From: an uncultured Collinsella sp.
GTDB taxonomy: Bacteria; Actinomycetota; Coriobacteriia; Coriobacteriales; Coriobacteriaceae
Direction: 5' to 3'
Length of the DNA: 28,729 nt
Assembly: GCA_902474645.1 (NCBI GenBank)
Contig: CABRWN010000006.1
Location: 1 to 28,729, forward strand
Shown here: in pieces, positions 1 through 7,318 of the stretch
Layout of the letters: every line of letters starts with the position of its first letter
How positions within the stretch are numbered: the stretch's first letter is position 1
Position numbers and translations under genes: made by a program
The notes under the pieces: model-generated
The model's database searches: none
The model's input: only the letters and a program-made list of their open reading frames with translations
What the model was told of the DNA's origin: nothing

Positions 1-237
1 GTTGTGGCCGTTGCACCAGCCCAGCTGGAAGGGACGGCCGCCGTACATGAGAAAGCCCAGCTTATCGGCATCCTTGACGCCCTCGAGCTCCGGCGCGCTT
101 GCTACGTACTTGCTGCCCTCGGGGATGGGCGTGGCAGAGAGCGCCTCGAGCACGGGCGACGTGAGCACGGACGGAACGTCATCCCAAACGTTGCCATAGG
201 ATTTGAACTCGGGATCGTTGACAGAGTAGATATGCAT
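1..237 (-). CDS. DUF4867 family protein, N-terminal part (runs off window)
   Basis: This reading frame begins at ATG 237-235 and runs off the left edge after 79 codons. The start (MHIYSVNDPEFKSYG) is preceded by AGGAG seven bases upstream. The stretch ending GGRPFQLGWCNGHN, with a conserved glycine-rich turn and a W-C-N-G-x-N run, matches my memory of DUF4867 proteins, a cupin-like family of unknown biochemical role often found among carbohydrate genes. Its closeness to the isomerase, kinase and transketolase genes fits that, but luxS and a terminator lie in between, so it is probably transcribed separately. The C-terminal part is outside the window, so completeness cannot be judged. Family assignment is from recall of the motif; the function is unknown. 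Confidence 0.6.
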   Translation of the reverse strand, partial: MHIYSVNDPEFKSYGNVWDDVPSVLTSPVLEALSATPIPEGSKYVASAPELEGVKDADKLGFLMYGGRPFQLGWCNGHN

Positions 238-271
238 GTTCACTCCTGTTCGTTTATGTGACAGTACGAAC

Positions 272-300
272 ATTCTAGAACAATTTCTTCGCGTTTTGAG
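272..300 (-). promoter_or_regulatory. Candidate promoter of the DUF4867 gene
   Basis: On the minus strand a TAGAAT -10 box (277-272) lies about 35 bases upstream of the start codon, downstream of the luxS terminator. The -35 side is weak (CTCAAA at 300-295). The -10 overlaps the palindrome TTCTAGAA (273-280), which could be a repressor site. This is pattern recognition only. Confidence 0.35.
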
Positions 301-311
301 CGCTCAGTATG

Positions 312-342
312 AAAAAGCGCCACCGCTGACAGCGGAGGCGCT
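312..342 (-). terminator. Rho-independent terminator after luxS
   Basis: Read on the minus strand, a 12-base stem with one mismatch (GCGCCTCCGCTG against CAGCGGTGGCGC) is followed directly by TTTTTC. It starts about 30 bases after the luxS stop codon and separates luxS from the DUF4867 gene. Confidence 0.85.
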
Positions 343-372
343 TCTGGTGCAAACGATATTTTGCGAGCAGCT

Positions 373-861
373 TTATGCCTGTTGATAGTGCAGATGCTTC
401 TCGTCGATATCGGCCAGGTCACGGTCGAGATAACGGCGCGCAAGCCAGTTTGCCATGGGGAGGTTCTGGTCCAGGTAGTTACCGCACTCCTCGGGAGCGG
501 CACCGGGGACATCGCCCTCAAAGTCGGCGACAAACTCGAACAGCTCACGCACGATCGGCAGGATCTCCTCGCTCGTCACTTCGCCAAATACGACGAGGTA
601 AAAGCCCGTGCGGCAGCCCATGGGGCCAAAGTAGACAATGCGGCTCGACCACTCGGCATGATTGCGAAGGAACGTCGCGCCCAGGTGCTCGATGGTATGG
701 CACTCGGCCGTGTTCATGACCGGCTCTTTGTTGGGCGTGGTCAGGCGCAGGTCAAACGTGGTGACGGCAGCACCGGTCGCCGGATCGCGGTCGATGCGGC
801 TCACATACACGCCGGGCTCAAGCAGCAGATGGTCAACGGAAAAGCTGGCGATGCGCTCCAT
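373..861 (-). CDS. luxS: S-ribosylhomocysteine lyase (LuxS)
   Basis: LuxS cleaves S-ribosylhomocysteine to homocysteine and 4,5-dihydroxy-2,3-pentanedione, the precursor of autoinducer-2; it is a cytosolic enzyme of the activated methyl cycle. The 162-residue length is normal for the family. The metal ligands are visible: His55 and His59 in HTIEH, with Glu58 between them, and Cys126 in EECGN. Cys83 in MGCRTG is the second catalytic residue. The ATG at 861 has GAGAGGAT upstream. The gene appears monocistronic: it has a candidate promoter between inverted repeats upstream and a strong terminator downstream, and no methyl-cycle partner gene (such as mtnN) lies beside it here. The assignment is secure. 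Confidence 0.97.
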   Translation of the reverse strand: MERIASFSVDHLLLEPGVYVSRIDRDPATGAAVTTFDLRLTTPNKEPVMNTAECHTIEHLGATFLRNHAEWSSRIVYFGPMGCRTGFYLVVFGEVTSEEILPIVRELFEFVADFEGDVPGAAPEECGNYLDQNLPMANWLARRYLDRDLADIDEKHLHYQQA

Positions 862-883
862 GGCAGATCCTCTCGGTAGTCAA

Positions 884-956
884 TTTGGGACGGGGTTCTT
901 TTAGCTGGTTCGAATGGTCGCACCAATCATACCAGTCAAAAAAGCCCCGTCCCAAA
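884..956. repeat. Inverted repeat with GGGACGGGG arms, spanning the luxS promoter
   Basis: Two 25-base arms (884-908 and 932-956) match at 21 of 25 positions when one is reverse-complemented. Both begin TTTGGGACGGGG, and both end in CTGG next to the 23-base centre. The centre holds the candidate luxS -10 box. The same GGACGGGGAT word recurs at 968-1000, so this looks like a genomic repeat family rather than a private regulatory site. Confidence 0.75.
926..934 (-). promoter_or_regulatory. Candidate extended -10 promoter for luxS
   Basis: On the minus strand TGG followed by TATGAT (934-926) forms an extended -10 element about 65 bases upstream of the luxS start. The -35 region, GGGACG inside the repeat arm, is a poor match, so this rests mainly on the extended -10. 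Confidence 0.4.
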
Positions 957-967
957 TAAGCTGCCTA

Positions 968-1000
968 GGACGGGGATCACTGAGTTTTTAATCCCCGTCC
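968..1000. repeat. GGACGGGGAT hairpin between kinase gene and luxS
   Basis: A perfect 10-base inverted repeat (GGACGGGGAT at 968-977, ATCCCCGTCC at 991-1000) encloses a 13-base A/T-rich loop. It begins 13 bases after the kinase stop codon. It could terminate transcription poorly, but no T-run follows the stem on the minus strand, so it is listed as a repeat. Confidence 0.7.
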
Positions 1001-1013
1001 CAGAAAAATCATT

Positions 1014-2504
1014 CTAGGCCGTGTACGCGATTGTAGCGTCGACGGCGCGGCGCCAGCCGGCGATCTTTTTGGCGCGCTCGTCGACGGACATGGTGGGCTC
1101 CACGATGCCGCGGGCGCCATAGACGTCAACGACATCGCGCGCGTACATGCCCAGCGCAATGCCGCAGGCCCAAGCTGCGCCCAGACCGCTCATCTCGTCA
1201 TTGCTCGCAATGCGGATGGGCGAGCCGACCAAGTCGCTCTCAAACTGCATCAGGTACGCGTCACGCGTGGGGCCGCCGTCAACACGAAGCTCGGCCAGTG
1301 CGGCGCCCGAATCCTCGACCATCGCATCAATGACGTCGAAGATCTGATAGGCGATCGACTCATCGGCGGCCTTTACGAACTCCGCGCGACCCGTGGTGCG
1401 CGTCATGCCAAAGACGCAGCCCTCGGCATCACTTGCCCAGTGCGGCGCGCCCAGGCCGGTAAACGCCGGCACAAAGTAGACGCGGCTCGCCGGATTGGCG
1501 GCGTAGCACAGGTCGGTGACCTCCTCGGGGTTGTTGATGAGCTCCAGGTCGTCGCGCAGCCAGGTCTTGACGGCGCCGGCGTAGCTCACGTTGCCCTCGA
1601 GCACATACTCGGTCACGCCATCCATACGCCATGCAAGCGAGCTCGAAAGCCCGTGCGAGCTGGCGACAAACTCGTCGCCGACGTTCATCATGACCGAGCT
1701 GCCGGTGCCATAGGTCGCCTTGGCCATGCCGCGGCTGTGGCAGCCTTGCGCAAACAGGGCCGCATGGCTGTCGCCCAGCACGCCGTGCACCGGCACGGGG
1801 GCCGGCAAAAAGCCGCCCAGGTCCGTTGTGCCGAACAGGCCGTCGGAATCGGTCACCTGCGGCAAGCACGCCGGATCAATGCCAAAGGCCTCGCACACCG
1901 GCTCGCTCCAGCAGCCACGGCGCAGGTCGAAGAGCTGCGTGCGGCTGGCATTGGACCAGTCGCAGCGAAACTCCGCGCCGCCCGTGAGCGTCCAGACCAC
2001 CCAAGCATCGATGGTGCCCAGACACAGCTCGCCCGCCGCCGCGGCCTCGGCAGCCGCCGGAACGTTCGCGAGGATCCAAGCCATCTTGCCCGCCGGATAG
2101 TAGGGCGAGAGCACCAGACCTGTCGTGTCGCACACCAGCTCGGCCACGCCTTCGCGCGCAGCAAACCCGTCGCACAGCTCACGGGCGCGGGCGCACTGCC
2201 ACACCACGGCATCGCACAGCGGCTCGCCTGTCGTGCGACTCCAGGCAACGGTGGTCTCGCGCTGGTTGGAGATGCCAATGCCAGCGATATCGGCCGGATC
2301 GACCCCGGTCTCCTCCACCACGGCACGCGCCACGGCCAGCACGTTGGCGGCAATCTCGGTCGGATCATGGCTCCCCCAGCCGGCATCGTTGACAATCTGG
2401 CGATGCGAGCGATCGGCACGATGAATCAGGTGGCCGCCCTCGTCCACCAGCAGCGCCTTCGTGCCCTGCGTGGACTGATCGATTCCGATGATGTATTTGC
2501 TCAT
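1014..2504 (-). CDS. FGGY-family carbohydrate kinase, glycerol-kinase-like
   Basis: This 496-residue protein has the two-lobed FGGY/actin-fold kinase layout and transfers phosphate from ATP to a polyol or sugar in the cytosol. Visible motifs are the phosphate-1 loop (GIDQSTQGTKALLVD, residues 7-21), NQRETT (80-85), PYYPAGK (134-140), GDSHAAL (244-250) with the expected catalytic base Asp245, YGTGSS (265-270) and GLGAPHW (350-356). The four side chains that hold glycerol in Escherichia coli GlpK (Arg, Glu, Tyr, Asp) all have counterparts: Arg82, Glu83, Tyr135 and Asp245. However, the usual GDQQAAL of GlpK is GDSHAAL here, and no glycerol permease or glycerol-3-phosphate dehydrogenase is adjacent. 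The gene instead follows the split transketolase by 177 bases. A glycerol kinase is possible; a ketose kinase serving the neighbouring isomerase and transketolase is the alternative. The ATG at 2504 has AGGAGAG upstream. Confidence 0.85.
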   Translation of the reverse strand: MSKYIIGIDQSTQGTKALLVDEGGHLIHRADRSHRQIVNDAGWGSHDPTEIAANVLAVARAVVEETGVDPADIAGIGISNQRETTVAWSRTTGEPLCDAVVWQCARARELCDGFAAREGVAELVCDTTGLVLSPYYPAGKMAWILANVPAAAEAAAAGELCLGTIDAWVVWTLTGGAEFRCDWSNASRTQLFDLRRGCWSEPVCEAFGIDPACLPQVTDSDGLFGTTDLGGFLPAPVPVHGVLGDSHAALFAQGCHSRGMAKATYGTGSSVMMNVGDEFVASSHGLSSSLAWRMDGVTEYVLEGNVSYAGAVKTWLRDDLELINNPEEVTDLCYAANPASRVYFVPAFTGLGAPHWASDAEGCVFGMTRTTGRAEFVKAADESIAYQIFDVIDAMVEDSGAALAELRVDGGPTRDAYLMQFESDLVGSPIRIASNDEMSGLGAAWACGIALGMYARDVVDVYGARGIVEPTMSVDERAKKIAGWRRAVDATIAYTA

Positions 2505-2617
2505 GTACTCTCCTGTCTCCCCCGTCGATTAAAAAACTAAAGCCCAACGGACAAGGAGCGAGCGGCCGACCGGCTCATGAGAGCGCAGCCGGCCTGCTCA
2601 GAATTCAACCTAAAAGG

Positions 2618-2682
2618 ATTGGTGCAAACCTGCCCCCTTTGCACAAAGTTGATGCAAAGTGACCTGTCCCCGATGCACCAAT
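2618..2682. repeat. Composite palindromic repeat between transketolase and kinase genes
   Basis: Outer arms ATTGGTGCA (2618-2626) and TGCACCAAT (2674-2682) enclose inner arms CTTTGCA (2637-2643) and TGCAAAG (2653-2659). The strands carry CCTGCCCC and CCTGTCCCC, the complement of the GGGGACAGG core seen in other repeats of the window. The right edge overlaps the transketolase stop codon. It resembles two adjacent hairpin repeat units that have merged. Confidence 0.65.
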
Positions 2683-3623
2683 TACTCTGCGGGCAGGAAC
2701 TCGGCGACGGTCTGCGCGATTCCGGCACCCGTCAGGCCGTAGTGCGCAAAGACCTCGGGGCTCGTGCCGGTGATGACCGGCGCGTCGGGCAGGGAGAGGC
2801 ACTTGACCGGACGCGGGCAATGCTCGCCCACCACCTGCGCGACCATAGAGCCCAGGCCGCCGAAGGGGCTGTGCTCCTCGACAGTCACGACGGCGCGCGT
2901 GGCACCGGCGGCCTCAATTACGGCCTCGGCGTCAAGCGGCTTGACGCAATACATGTCGAGCACCGTTGCCGAGATGCCCTGCTCGGCCAGCAGGTCGGCG
3001 GCGTCCACGGCATGGCGGACCATCTCGCCGGTGGCGACGATCGTCACATCGGTACCGCGACGCACCCAGGTGGCGCGGTCCATCTGGAACGGGCACTCAT
3101 CCTCGGTGTACACGTCCTCGACCGGGTTGCGGCCAACGCGGATGTAGGCCGGCTTGTTGTCGGCGACCAGGGCGCGCACGAGCTCGGCGGTCTGGAAGCG
3201 GTCGCTCGGCAGATACACGCGCATGTTGGGGATCGCGCTCATGGCGGCGATATCCTGCGCGGAATGGTGGCTCATACCCAGGGCGCCGTAGGACACGCCG
3301 CCCGAGATGCCGATGAGCTTGACGTTGGTGTTGGAGTACGAGACATCGACCTTGCACTGCTCATACGAACGCGTGGTCACAAAGGACGCCGGCGAAGCAG
3401 CCCAGGCCTTCTTGCCGCACGAAGCCATGCCGGCGGCGATGCTCACCAGGTCCTGCTCGGCAATGCCGACCTCAATGGACTGCTGGGGATACTGATCGAA
3501 GAACGGCGTGAGCGACGCGGAGCCGCGGGAGTCGGAGCACAGGACGACGATGTCCTTATCGGTCTCGGCGGCCTCGAGCAGCGTGTCGCAGATAACCTTG
3601 CGGTTGGCGATCTTGTTAGCCAT
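2682..3623 (-). CDS. Transketolase, C-terminal subunit
   Basis: This 313-residue protein carries the pyrimidine-binding and C-terminal domains of transketolase; with the upstream gene it makes a complete thiamine-diphosphate enzyme that moves two-carbon ketol units between sugar phosphates. The catalytic glutamate is Glu56 in VGIAEQD, and the typical SHHSAQD stretch lies at 118-124. The ATG at 3623 is chosen because AAGGAGG sits just upstream and it overlaps the N-terminal subunit gene by eight bases (ATGGCTAA), a classic translational-coupling arrangement. The open frame extends further upstream, but without a ribosome site. Split transketolases are common in anaerobes and often belong to specialised sugar pathways. 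The isomerase and kinase neighbours suggest that here. Confidence 0.93.
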   Translation of the reverse strand: MANKIANRKVICDTLLEAAETDKDIVVLCSDSRGSASLTPFFDQYPQQSIEVGIAEQDLVSIAAGMASCGKKAWAASPASFVTTRSYEQCKVDVSYSNTNVKLIGISGGVSYGALGMSHHSAQDIAAMSAIPNMRVYLPSDRFQTAELVRALVADNKPAYIRVGRNPVEDVYTEDECPFQMDRATWVRRGTDVTIVATGEMVRHAVDAADLLAEQGISATVLDMYCVKPLDAEAVIEAAGATRAVVTVEEHSPFGGLGSMVAQVVGEHCPRPVKCLSLPDAPVITGTSPEVFAHYGLTGAGIAQTVAEFLPAE

Positions 3624-4452
3624 TGATGGCCTCCTTATGGGCAGCGAAATCGGCGATGATCTGGGCATATTCCTCGTCGTTGGGCAGGTGGTGATGCCAG
3701 CCGGCCTTGTCCTCCATGACGGGCGAGCCGTAGCCCTTCACCGTGTTGAGGATGATGACCGTGGGCTTACCCTTGGTCTCGGCCGCAAGCGTCAGCGCGG
3801 CGTCGATGGCCTGGACGTCGTTGCCCGGAATGGACAGCACGTTCCAACCGAAGGCGGCCCAGCGCTCCTCCTGCGAGTCCTGCTTCATGACGTCCTCGGT
3901 GCTACCACTGATCTGCAGGCGGTTGCGGTCCACGAGCGCGCACAGGTTATCGAGCTGGTAGTTGCCACCGCTCATGGCGCCCTCCCAGACCGAGCCCTCG
4001 GCAAGCTCGCCGTCGCCCATGATGGTGTAGACGCGGTAGTCGCGACCGTCCATCTTGCCGGCGAGCGCCATACCCACCGCCACGGGCAGGCCGTGACCGA
4101 GCGAGCCGGAGTTCATCTCGATGCCCTTGAGTTTATTGTTGGGATGGCCGATGTAAGGACTGCCGAACTTGGAGAAGCGGGCCTTGACGTCGTCGAGGTC
4201 CAGGTAGCCCTCGTGGCACAGCACCGCGTAATAGGCCTCCATGGCGTGGCCCTTGGAGAGCACGAAGCGATCGCGGTTGGGATCGTCGACGGTCTCGGGC
4301 GAAATGTTCAAATGGTTGGCGTAGAGGGTCATGAGCGCGTCGATGACCGACATGTCGCCGCCGATGTGGCCGCCGGCGCCGGCCATGATGATGTCGACGC
4401 AATCGCGGCGAAGGTTCCAGCGCAGGGACTCAAGCTCTTCGATAGTTGCCAT
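3616..4452 (-). CDS. Transketolase, N-terminal (TPP-binding) subunit
   Basis: This 278-residue protein is the diphosphate-binding half of a split transketolase. The thiamine-diphosphate/magnesium motif begins GDGELAEG at residue 146 and ends at Asn177 in VDRNRLQ. The substrate-side histidines appear in GGHIGG (27-32), SKGHAME (66-72) and GSLGHGL (116-122). The ATG at 4452 follows the isomerase stop codon by two bases, with GGAGAG overlapping the end of the isomerase gene. An open frame continues upstream but is only the shadow of the isomerase gene. Isomerase, N-subunit and C-subunit therefore form one tightly coupled transcript. The specific donor sugar cannot be read from the sequence. Confidence 0.94.
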   Translation of the reverse strand: MATIEELESLRWNLRRDCVDIIMAGAGGHIGGDMSVIDALMTLYANHLNISPETVDDPNRDRFVLSKGHAMEAYYAVLCHEGYLDLDDVKARFSKFGSPYIGHPNNKLKGIEMNSGSLGHGLPVAVGMALAGKMDGRDYRVYTIMGDGELAEGSVWEGAMSGGNYQLDNLCALVDRNRLQISGSTEDVMKQDSQEERWAAFGWNVLSIPGNDVQAIDAALTLAAETKGKPTVIILNTVKGYGSPVMEDKAGWHHHLPNDEEYAQIIADFAAHKEAING

Positions 4453-4454
4453 TT

Positions 4455-5855
4455 CTACTCTCCTCGCAGGTAGGCTTTGACGTCTTCTTCGATGGGGTCG
4501 TACAGGTCGGGCTGGATGCCGATGTACTTGCATGCCTCGTAGAGCACCGGCACCACGTTGGCGTGGATGGCCACGCAGTGGTGGATGTAGGGGCCCTCGA
4601 CGATCTTGGCCTCGAGGCGCTTGAGGTTCTCGACCTCGACCCACAGGTAGGTGCCCATGCCGGCCGGGCCGTCGATGCCGCGGGCGTTGCCCAGCAGCAG
4701 CGAGTACTCGCCGTTGTCGCCGTCAAAGCGGGCAAGGGTGAGGTCGCCGTGCTTGGCCTCGGCCGTCAGCGCGCCGGGGTGATCGAAGGCCAGCGGGTAG
4801 GTGAGCTTGGGCTTGACAGCCGCGCAGCTGCAGGGCCAGGGGCCGCAGTGCTGCAGCAGCTCGCCGTTCTCGTTATCGGGATGCCGCACGGTCCAGTCGG
4901 CGAACATGCCGCGGTGACGGCCCAGGTCGGCGGCCTCGACCATCAGCGCGGTAATGGCGCCGTGGATATCGGTCTCGCACACGACGGGGACACCCATCTC
5001 ATTGAGGATGGCGTTGGCGGCGCAGGGCATAATGCCCAGCTCGTCCTGCAGAGCGTTCCAGCACTGGATGGCGCCGGCGTTGCAGCCGTACTTATCGACC
5101 AGGCGCTTCATGGCGATAGCGAGCCCTGCAACCGCGGGGACCTTGTCCTCGGGGATGCAGATCTCAAAGCTATCGTTGATGTGGGCAAGCATGGCGGCCA
5201 TGGCCTGCTCGTCGGCCTGGGCGTCGCGCACGGCCTGAACAAGTTCGGTCATGGGGATGGGTGAAAGCTGGATGTTGAACTTCTCGAGCAGCTCGCCCTC
5301 GTTGCACATGGTCGACCAGAAGTCGAACGGACGAGTGGCCATCTGCAGGATGCGAGTGTGCTTGAAGGTCTTGACCACGTTGCACACGGCCAAAAAGTCC
5401 CAGACGCCGCGCTCGAACTCGGGGTCGGTCAGGCGGCAGTTGGTCATGTAGGTGAAGGGAACCTGGAAGCGGCGCAGGACCTTGCCGGTCGCGAACAGGC
5501 CACACTGGCTGTCGCGCAGGCGGGTGCCGTCGGGCTCGGGGCGCTCGTCGCGCGGGCCCCACAGCAGCACGGGCAGGCCGAGCTCACGGGCAAGGCGGGC
5601 GCAAACGTACTCGGTGCCAAAGTTGGCGTGGCACAGCATGATGCCGTCAACGCCCTCGGCGCGGAACTTCTTGACGATAGGCTCGATATGGCTGTCGTCA
5701 AACAGCAGGCCCTCGTCGTTGATGTCGTCGATGTCCACAATGTCGACGCCGATCTCGCGCAGGCGATCAGCCGTCAGGCCGCGATACTTGATCGCGTCCG
5801 GCGCGCTAAAAATGCTTCGGCGCGTGGGCACAAAGCCGAGTTTGATCTTATCCAT
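4455..5855 (-). CDS. L-fucose/L-arabinose isomerase family protein
   Basis: A 466-residue cytosolic protein of the FucI/AraA fold, expected to interconvert an aldose and a ketose with a divalent metal. The N-terminal region (about 1-175) looks like the Rossmann-like half of the family. The second half has the metal-site stretch VVCETDIHGA (291-300), with Glu294 and Asp296 as probable ligands, and a late histidine cluster GPYIHHCVAIH (421-431) that probably supplies the last ligand. It is shorter than FucI (about 590 residues) and close to AraA (about 500), but I see no close match to either, so the substrate is open. The ATG at 5855 has GGGGAGGA upstream. It heads the operon with the split transketolase, behind an AT-rich control region with LacI-type candidate sites. 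Confidence 0.85.
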   Translation of the reverse strand: MDKIKLGFVPTRRSIFSAPDAIKYRGLTADRLREIGVDIVDIDDINDEGLLFDDSHIEPIVKKFRAEGVDGIMLCHANFGTEYVCARLARELGLPVLLWGPRDERPEPDGTRLRDSQCGLFATGKVLRRFQVPFTYMTNCRLTDPEFERGVWDFLAVCNVVKTFKHTRILQMATRPFDFWSTMCNEGELLEKFNIQLSPIPMTELVQAVRDAQADEQAMAAMLAHINDSFEICIPEDKVPAVAGLAIAMKRLVDKYGCNAGAIQCWNALQDELGIMPCAANAILNEMGVPVVCETDIHGAITALMVEAADLGRHRGMFADWTVRHPDNENGELLQHCGPWPCSCAAVKPKLTYPLAFDHPGALTAEAKHGDLTLARFDGDNGEYSLLLGNARGIDGPAGMGTYLWVEVENLKRLEAKIVEGPYIHHCVAIHANVVPVLYEACKYIGIQPDLYDPIEEDVKAYLRGE

Positions 5856-5881
5856 GTACGTCCTCCCCTAGTCACATGTTC

Positions 5882-5926
5882 AGTAAACAGACGATTGTTT
5901 CGTTTTGTTCTGTTTACTAAATGTTT
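5882..5926 (-). promoter_or_regulatory. AT-rich operator region upstream of the isomerase operon
   Basis: A perfect 10-base inverted repeat (AGTAAACAGA at 5882-5891, TCTGTTTACT at 5909-5918) with a 17-base spacer is followed by TAAATGTTT (5918-5926). TAAACAGA and TAAATGTTT both recur upstream of the lacI-type gene at 7204-7224. The region is strikingly AT-rich in a GC-rich genome. It is inferred to contain operators of the neighbouring LacI-family protein; no clear -35/-10 pair was chosen. Confidence 0.55.
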
Positions 5927-6021
5927 TACTATTTTGTTTAGAAGTTTAGCGCGAAATACCCGCATGCGGTAGAGAAATCAGCCTAAACGGTATGTAAACA
6001 AACTGAACATACAAGGAGAAC

Positions 6022-6042
6022 AAAAAGGGTCCCGAAGGACCC
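6022..6042 (-). terminator. Rho-independent terminator after the LacI-family gene
   Basis: On the minus strand the stem GGGTCC-TTCG-GGACCC, with a stable tetraloop, is followed by TTTTTG. It lies about 70 bases beyond the LacI stop codon and separates the repressor transcript from the isomerase operon. Confidence 0.85.
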
Positions 6043-6110
6043 CCTTTTGAACGGTGTTGCACTTACTGCTCTCGCGCGCTTTGACGCGCCGCGAGCGATG
6101 CTGCCTTCGC

Positions 6111-7121
6111 CTAGATTTCGCGCACGCTCTGGCGCTCGACAAAATACGTCGATACGGCCGTCTTGCAGGTATAGCTCTTGGGATTGCGGATGTTGCCCAC
6201 CAGTCGGCGCACCGCGATCTCGCCCACCTCGTGCTTGGGAACGTGCACCGTGGTGAGCGGCGGGTTTGAGAAGGCGCCCAGAGACAGGTCGTCAAAGCCG
6301 ATGATCGAGACGTCCTCGGGCACGCGTACGCCGTGTTCGCTCAGCGCGCGCATGGCGCCCACGGCAAGCACGTCGTTCTCGGCAAAGAAAGCCGTCGGCA
6401 GGTCGTCGCGCGAGATGCTGTCGAGCCACGCGCCCATGTCGCGATAAGCGCCCTCGAGCGTGGTTCCCAGCGTGACGCGCCATGTCGGATTGGCGTCAAG
6501 GCCCGCGTCCTCAAGCGCTTGGCGATAGCCGCGCTCGCGATCTTTAAAGTTGCGGATGCGAAGGTCGCCTGCTAGGTAGCCAATTTGCTTGTGACCCTTC
6601 TCGATAAGGTAATCCACGGCACGCAGCACCGAATCGGTGTTGGCAATGACTACGGCATCAAAGTACTGGCGGTCGCTCCAGCCGTCGAGCACGATCAGGT
6701 GGGCGGCGGCGTTGGCGAACAAGGCGTAATCTTCCTCACCCAGCTCGGTGCCCATCAGCACGATGGCGGCAGCCGGGTCGGCGATAAGGCCCTCGACCTG
6801 CGGGCGCACGGCGTTCAAGTCGCTAAAGTCGAGCGAGACAAAGCTCGTGCTCATGCCGTGGCGACGCGCCTGGCGCTCCACGCCCTCGATGACCGCGGGG
6901 TGGAAGGTGCTCTCGTCCAGGATGGCACCCGTCTTGCGCGCGAGCACAAACTGGATGCTCTCGAGCTGCGTCGACTGCTGGTAGCCGAGCGACTGCGCAC
7001 ACTCCAGGATGACCTTGGCGGTCTCCTCGCTCACGCTGCGCTTGCGGTTGAGTGCGTTGGACACGGTTGCGGGCGAGAAGCCGGTAATGCGGCTGATCTC
7101 GCGGACGCTTGCTTTAGCCAT
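6111..7121 (-). CDS. LacI/GalR-family transcriptional regulator
   Basis: A 336-residue repressor with an N-terminal helix-turn-helix (MAKASVREISRITGFSPATV, then SNALN, residues 1-25) and the usual hinge at about 45-60. A periplasmic-binding-protein-like sugar domain follows, ending with the segments IIGFDDLSLG and PPLTTVHVPKHEVG. The ATG at 7121 is preferred to an upstream in-frame start 20 codons earlier because the family motif begins there and AGGGGG lies upstream. It probably represses the isomerase-transketolase operon next to it and its own gene: the same AT-rich words occur in both control regions. The inducer is unknown and is presumably the sugar or sugar phosphate of that pathway. 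The ribokinase-nucleoside hydrolase pair just upstream is a less likely target, since these words were not seen there. Confidence 0.93.
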   Translation of the reverse strand: MAKASVREISRITGFSPATVSNALNRKRSVSEETAKVILECAQSLGYQQSTQLESIQFVLARKTGAILDESTFHPAVIEGVERQARRHGMSTSFVSLDFSDLNAVRPQVEGLIADPAAAIVLMGTELGEEDYALFANAAAHLIVLDGWSDRQYFDAVVIANTDSVLRAVDYLIEKGHKQIGYLAGDLRIRNFKDRERGYRQALEDAGLDANPTWRVTLGTTLEGAYRDMGAWLDSISRDDLPTAFFAENDVLAVGAMRALSEHGVRVPEDVSIIGFDDLSLGAFSNPPLTTVHVPKHEVGEIAVRRLVGNIRNPKSYTCKTAVSTYFVERQSVREI

Positions 7122-7203
7122 CGTTCCCCCTAGCAACGGTCGCGGCCGAGCATCGTGGCTTGACCGCCCGTGGCTCGGCAACTAAACGACCGCAAATTCA
7201 ATC

Positions 7204-7249
7204 TAAACAGAATAGTAAATGTTTATTAGCTAGTTTAGCCTGTTGTCAA
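7204..7249 (-). promoter_or_regulatory. Promoter and auto-operator of the LacI-family gene
   Basis: A perfect TTGACA -35 (7249-7244, minus strand) is followed at 15-17 bases by TAATAA/ATAAAC as a -10. The near-palindrome TAGTAAATGTTTATTA (7213-7228, plus-strand reading) overlaps the -10, and TAAACAGA occurs at 7204-7211. The overlap suggests autoregulation. The -10 placement is uncertain. Confidence 0.6.
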
Positions 7250-7318
7250 GCGAAGCGGCACAACTATTCCCCCAACGGGCGCATTTACTCGGTAGCCAAT
7301 TTGGGGCGTGAAAAACAT

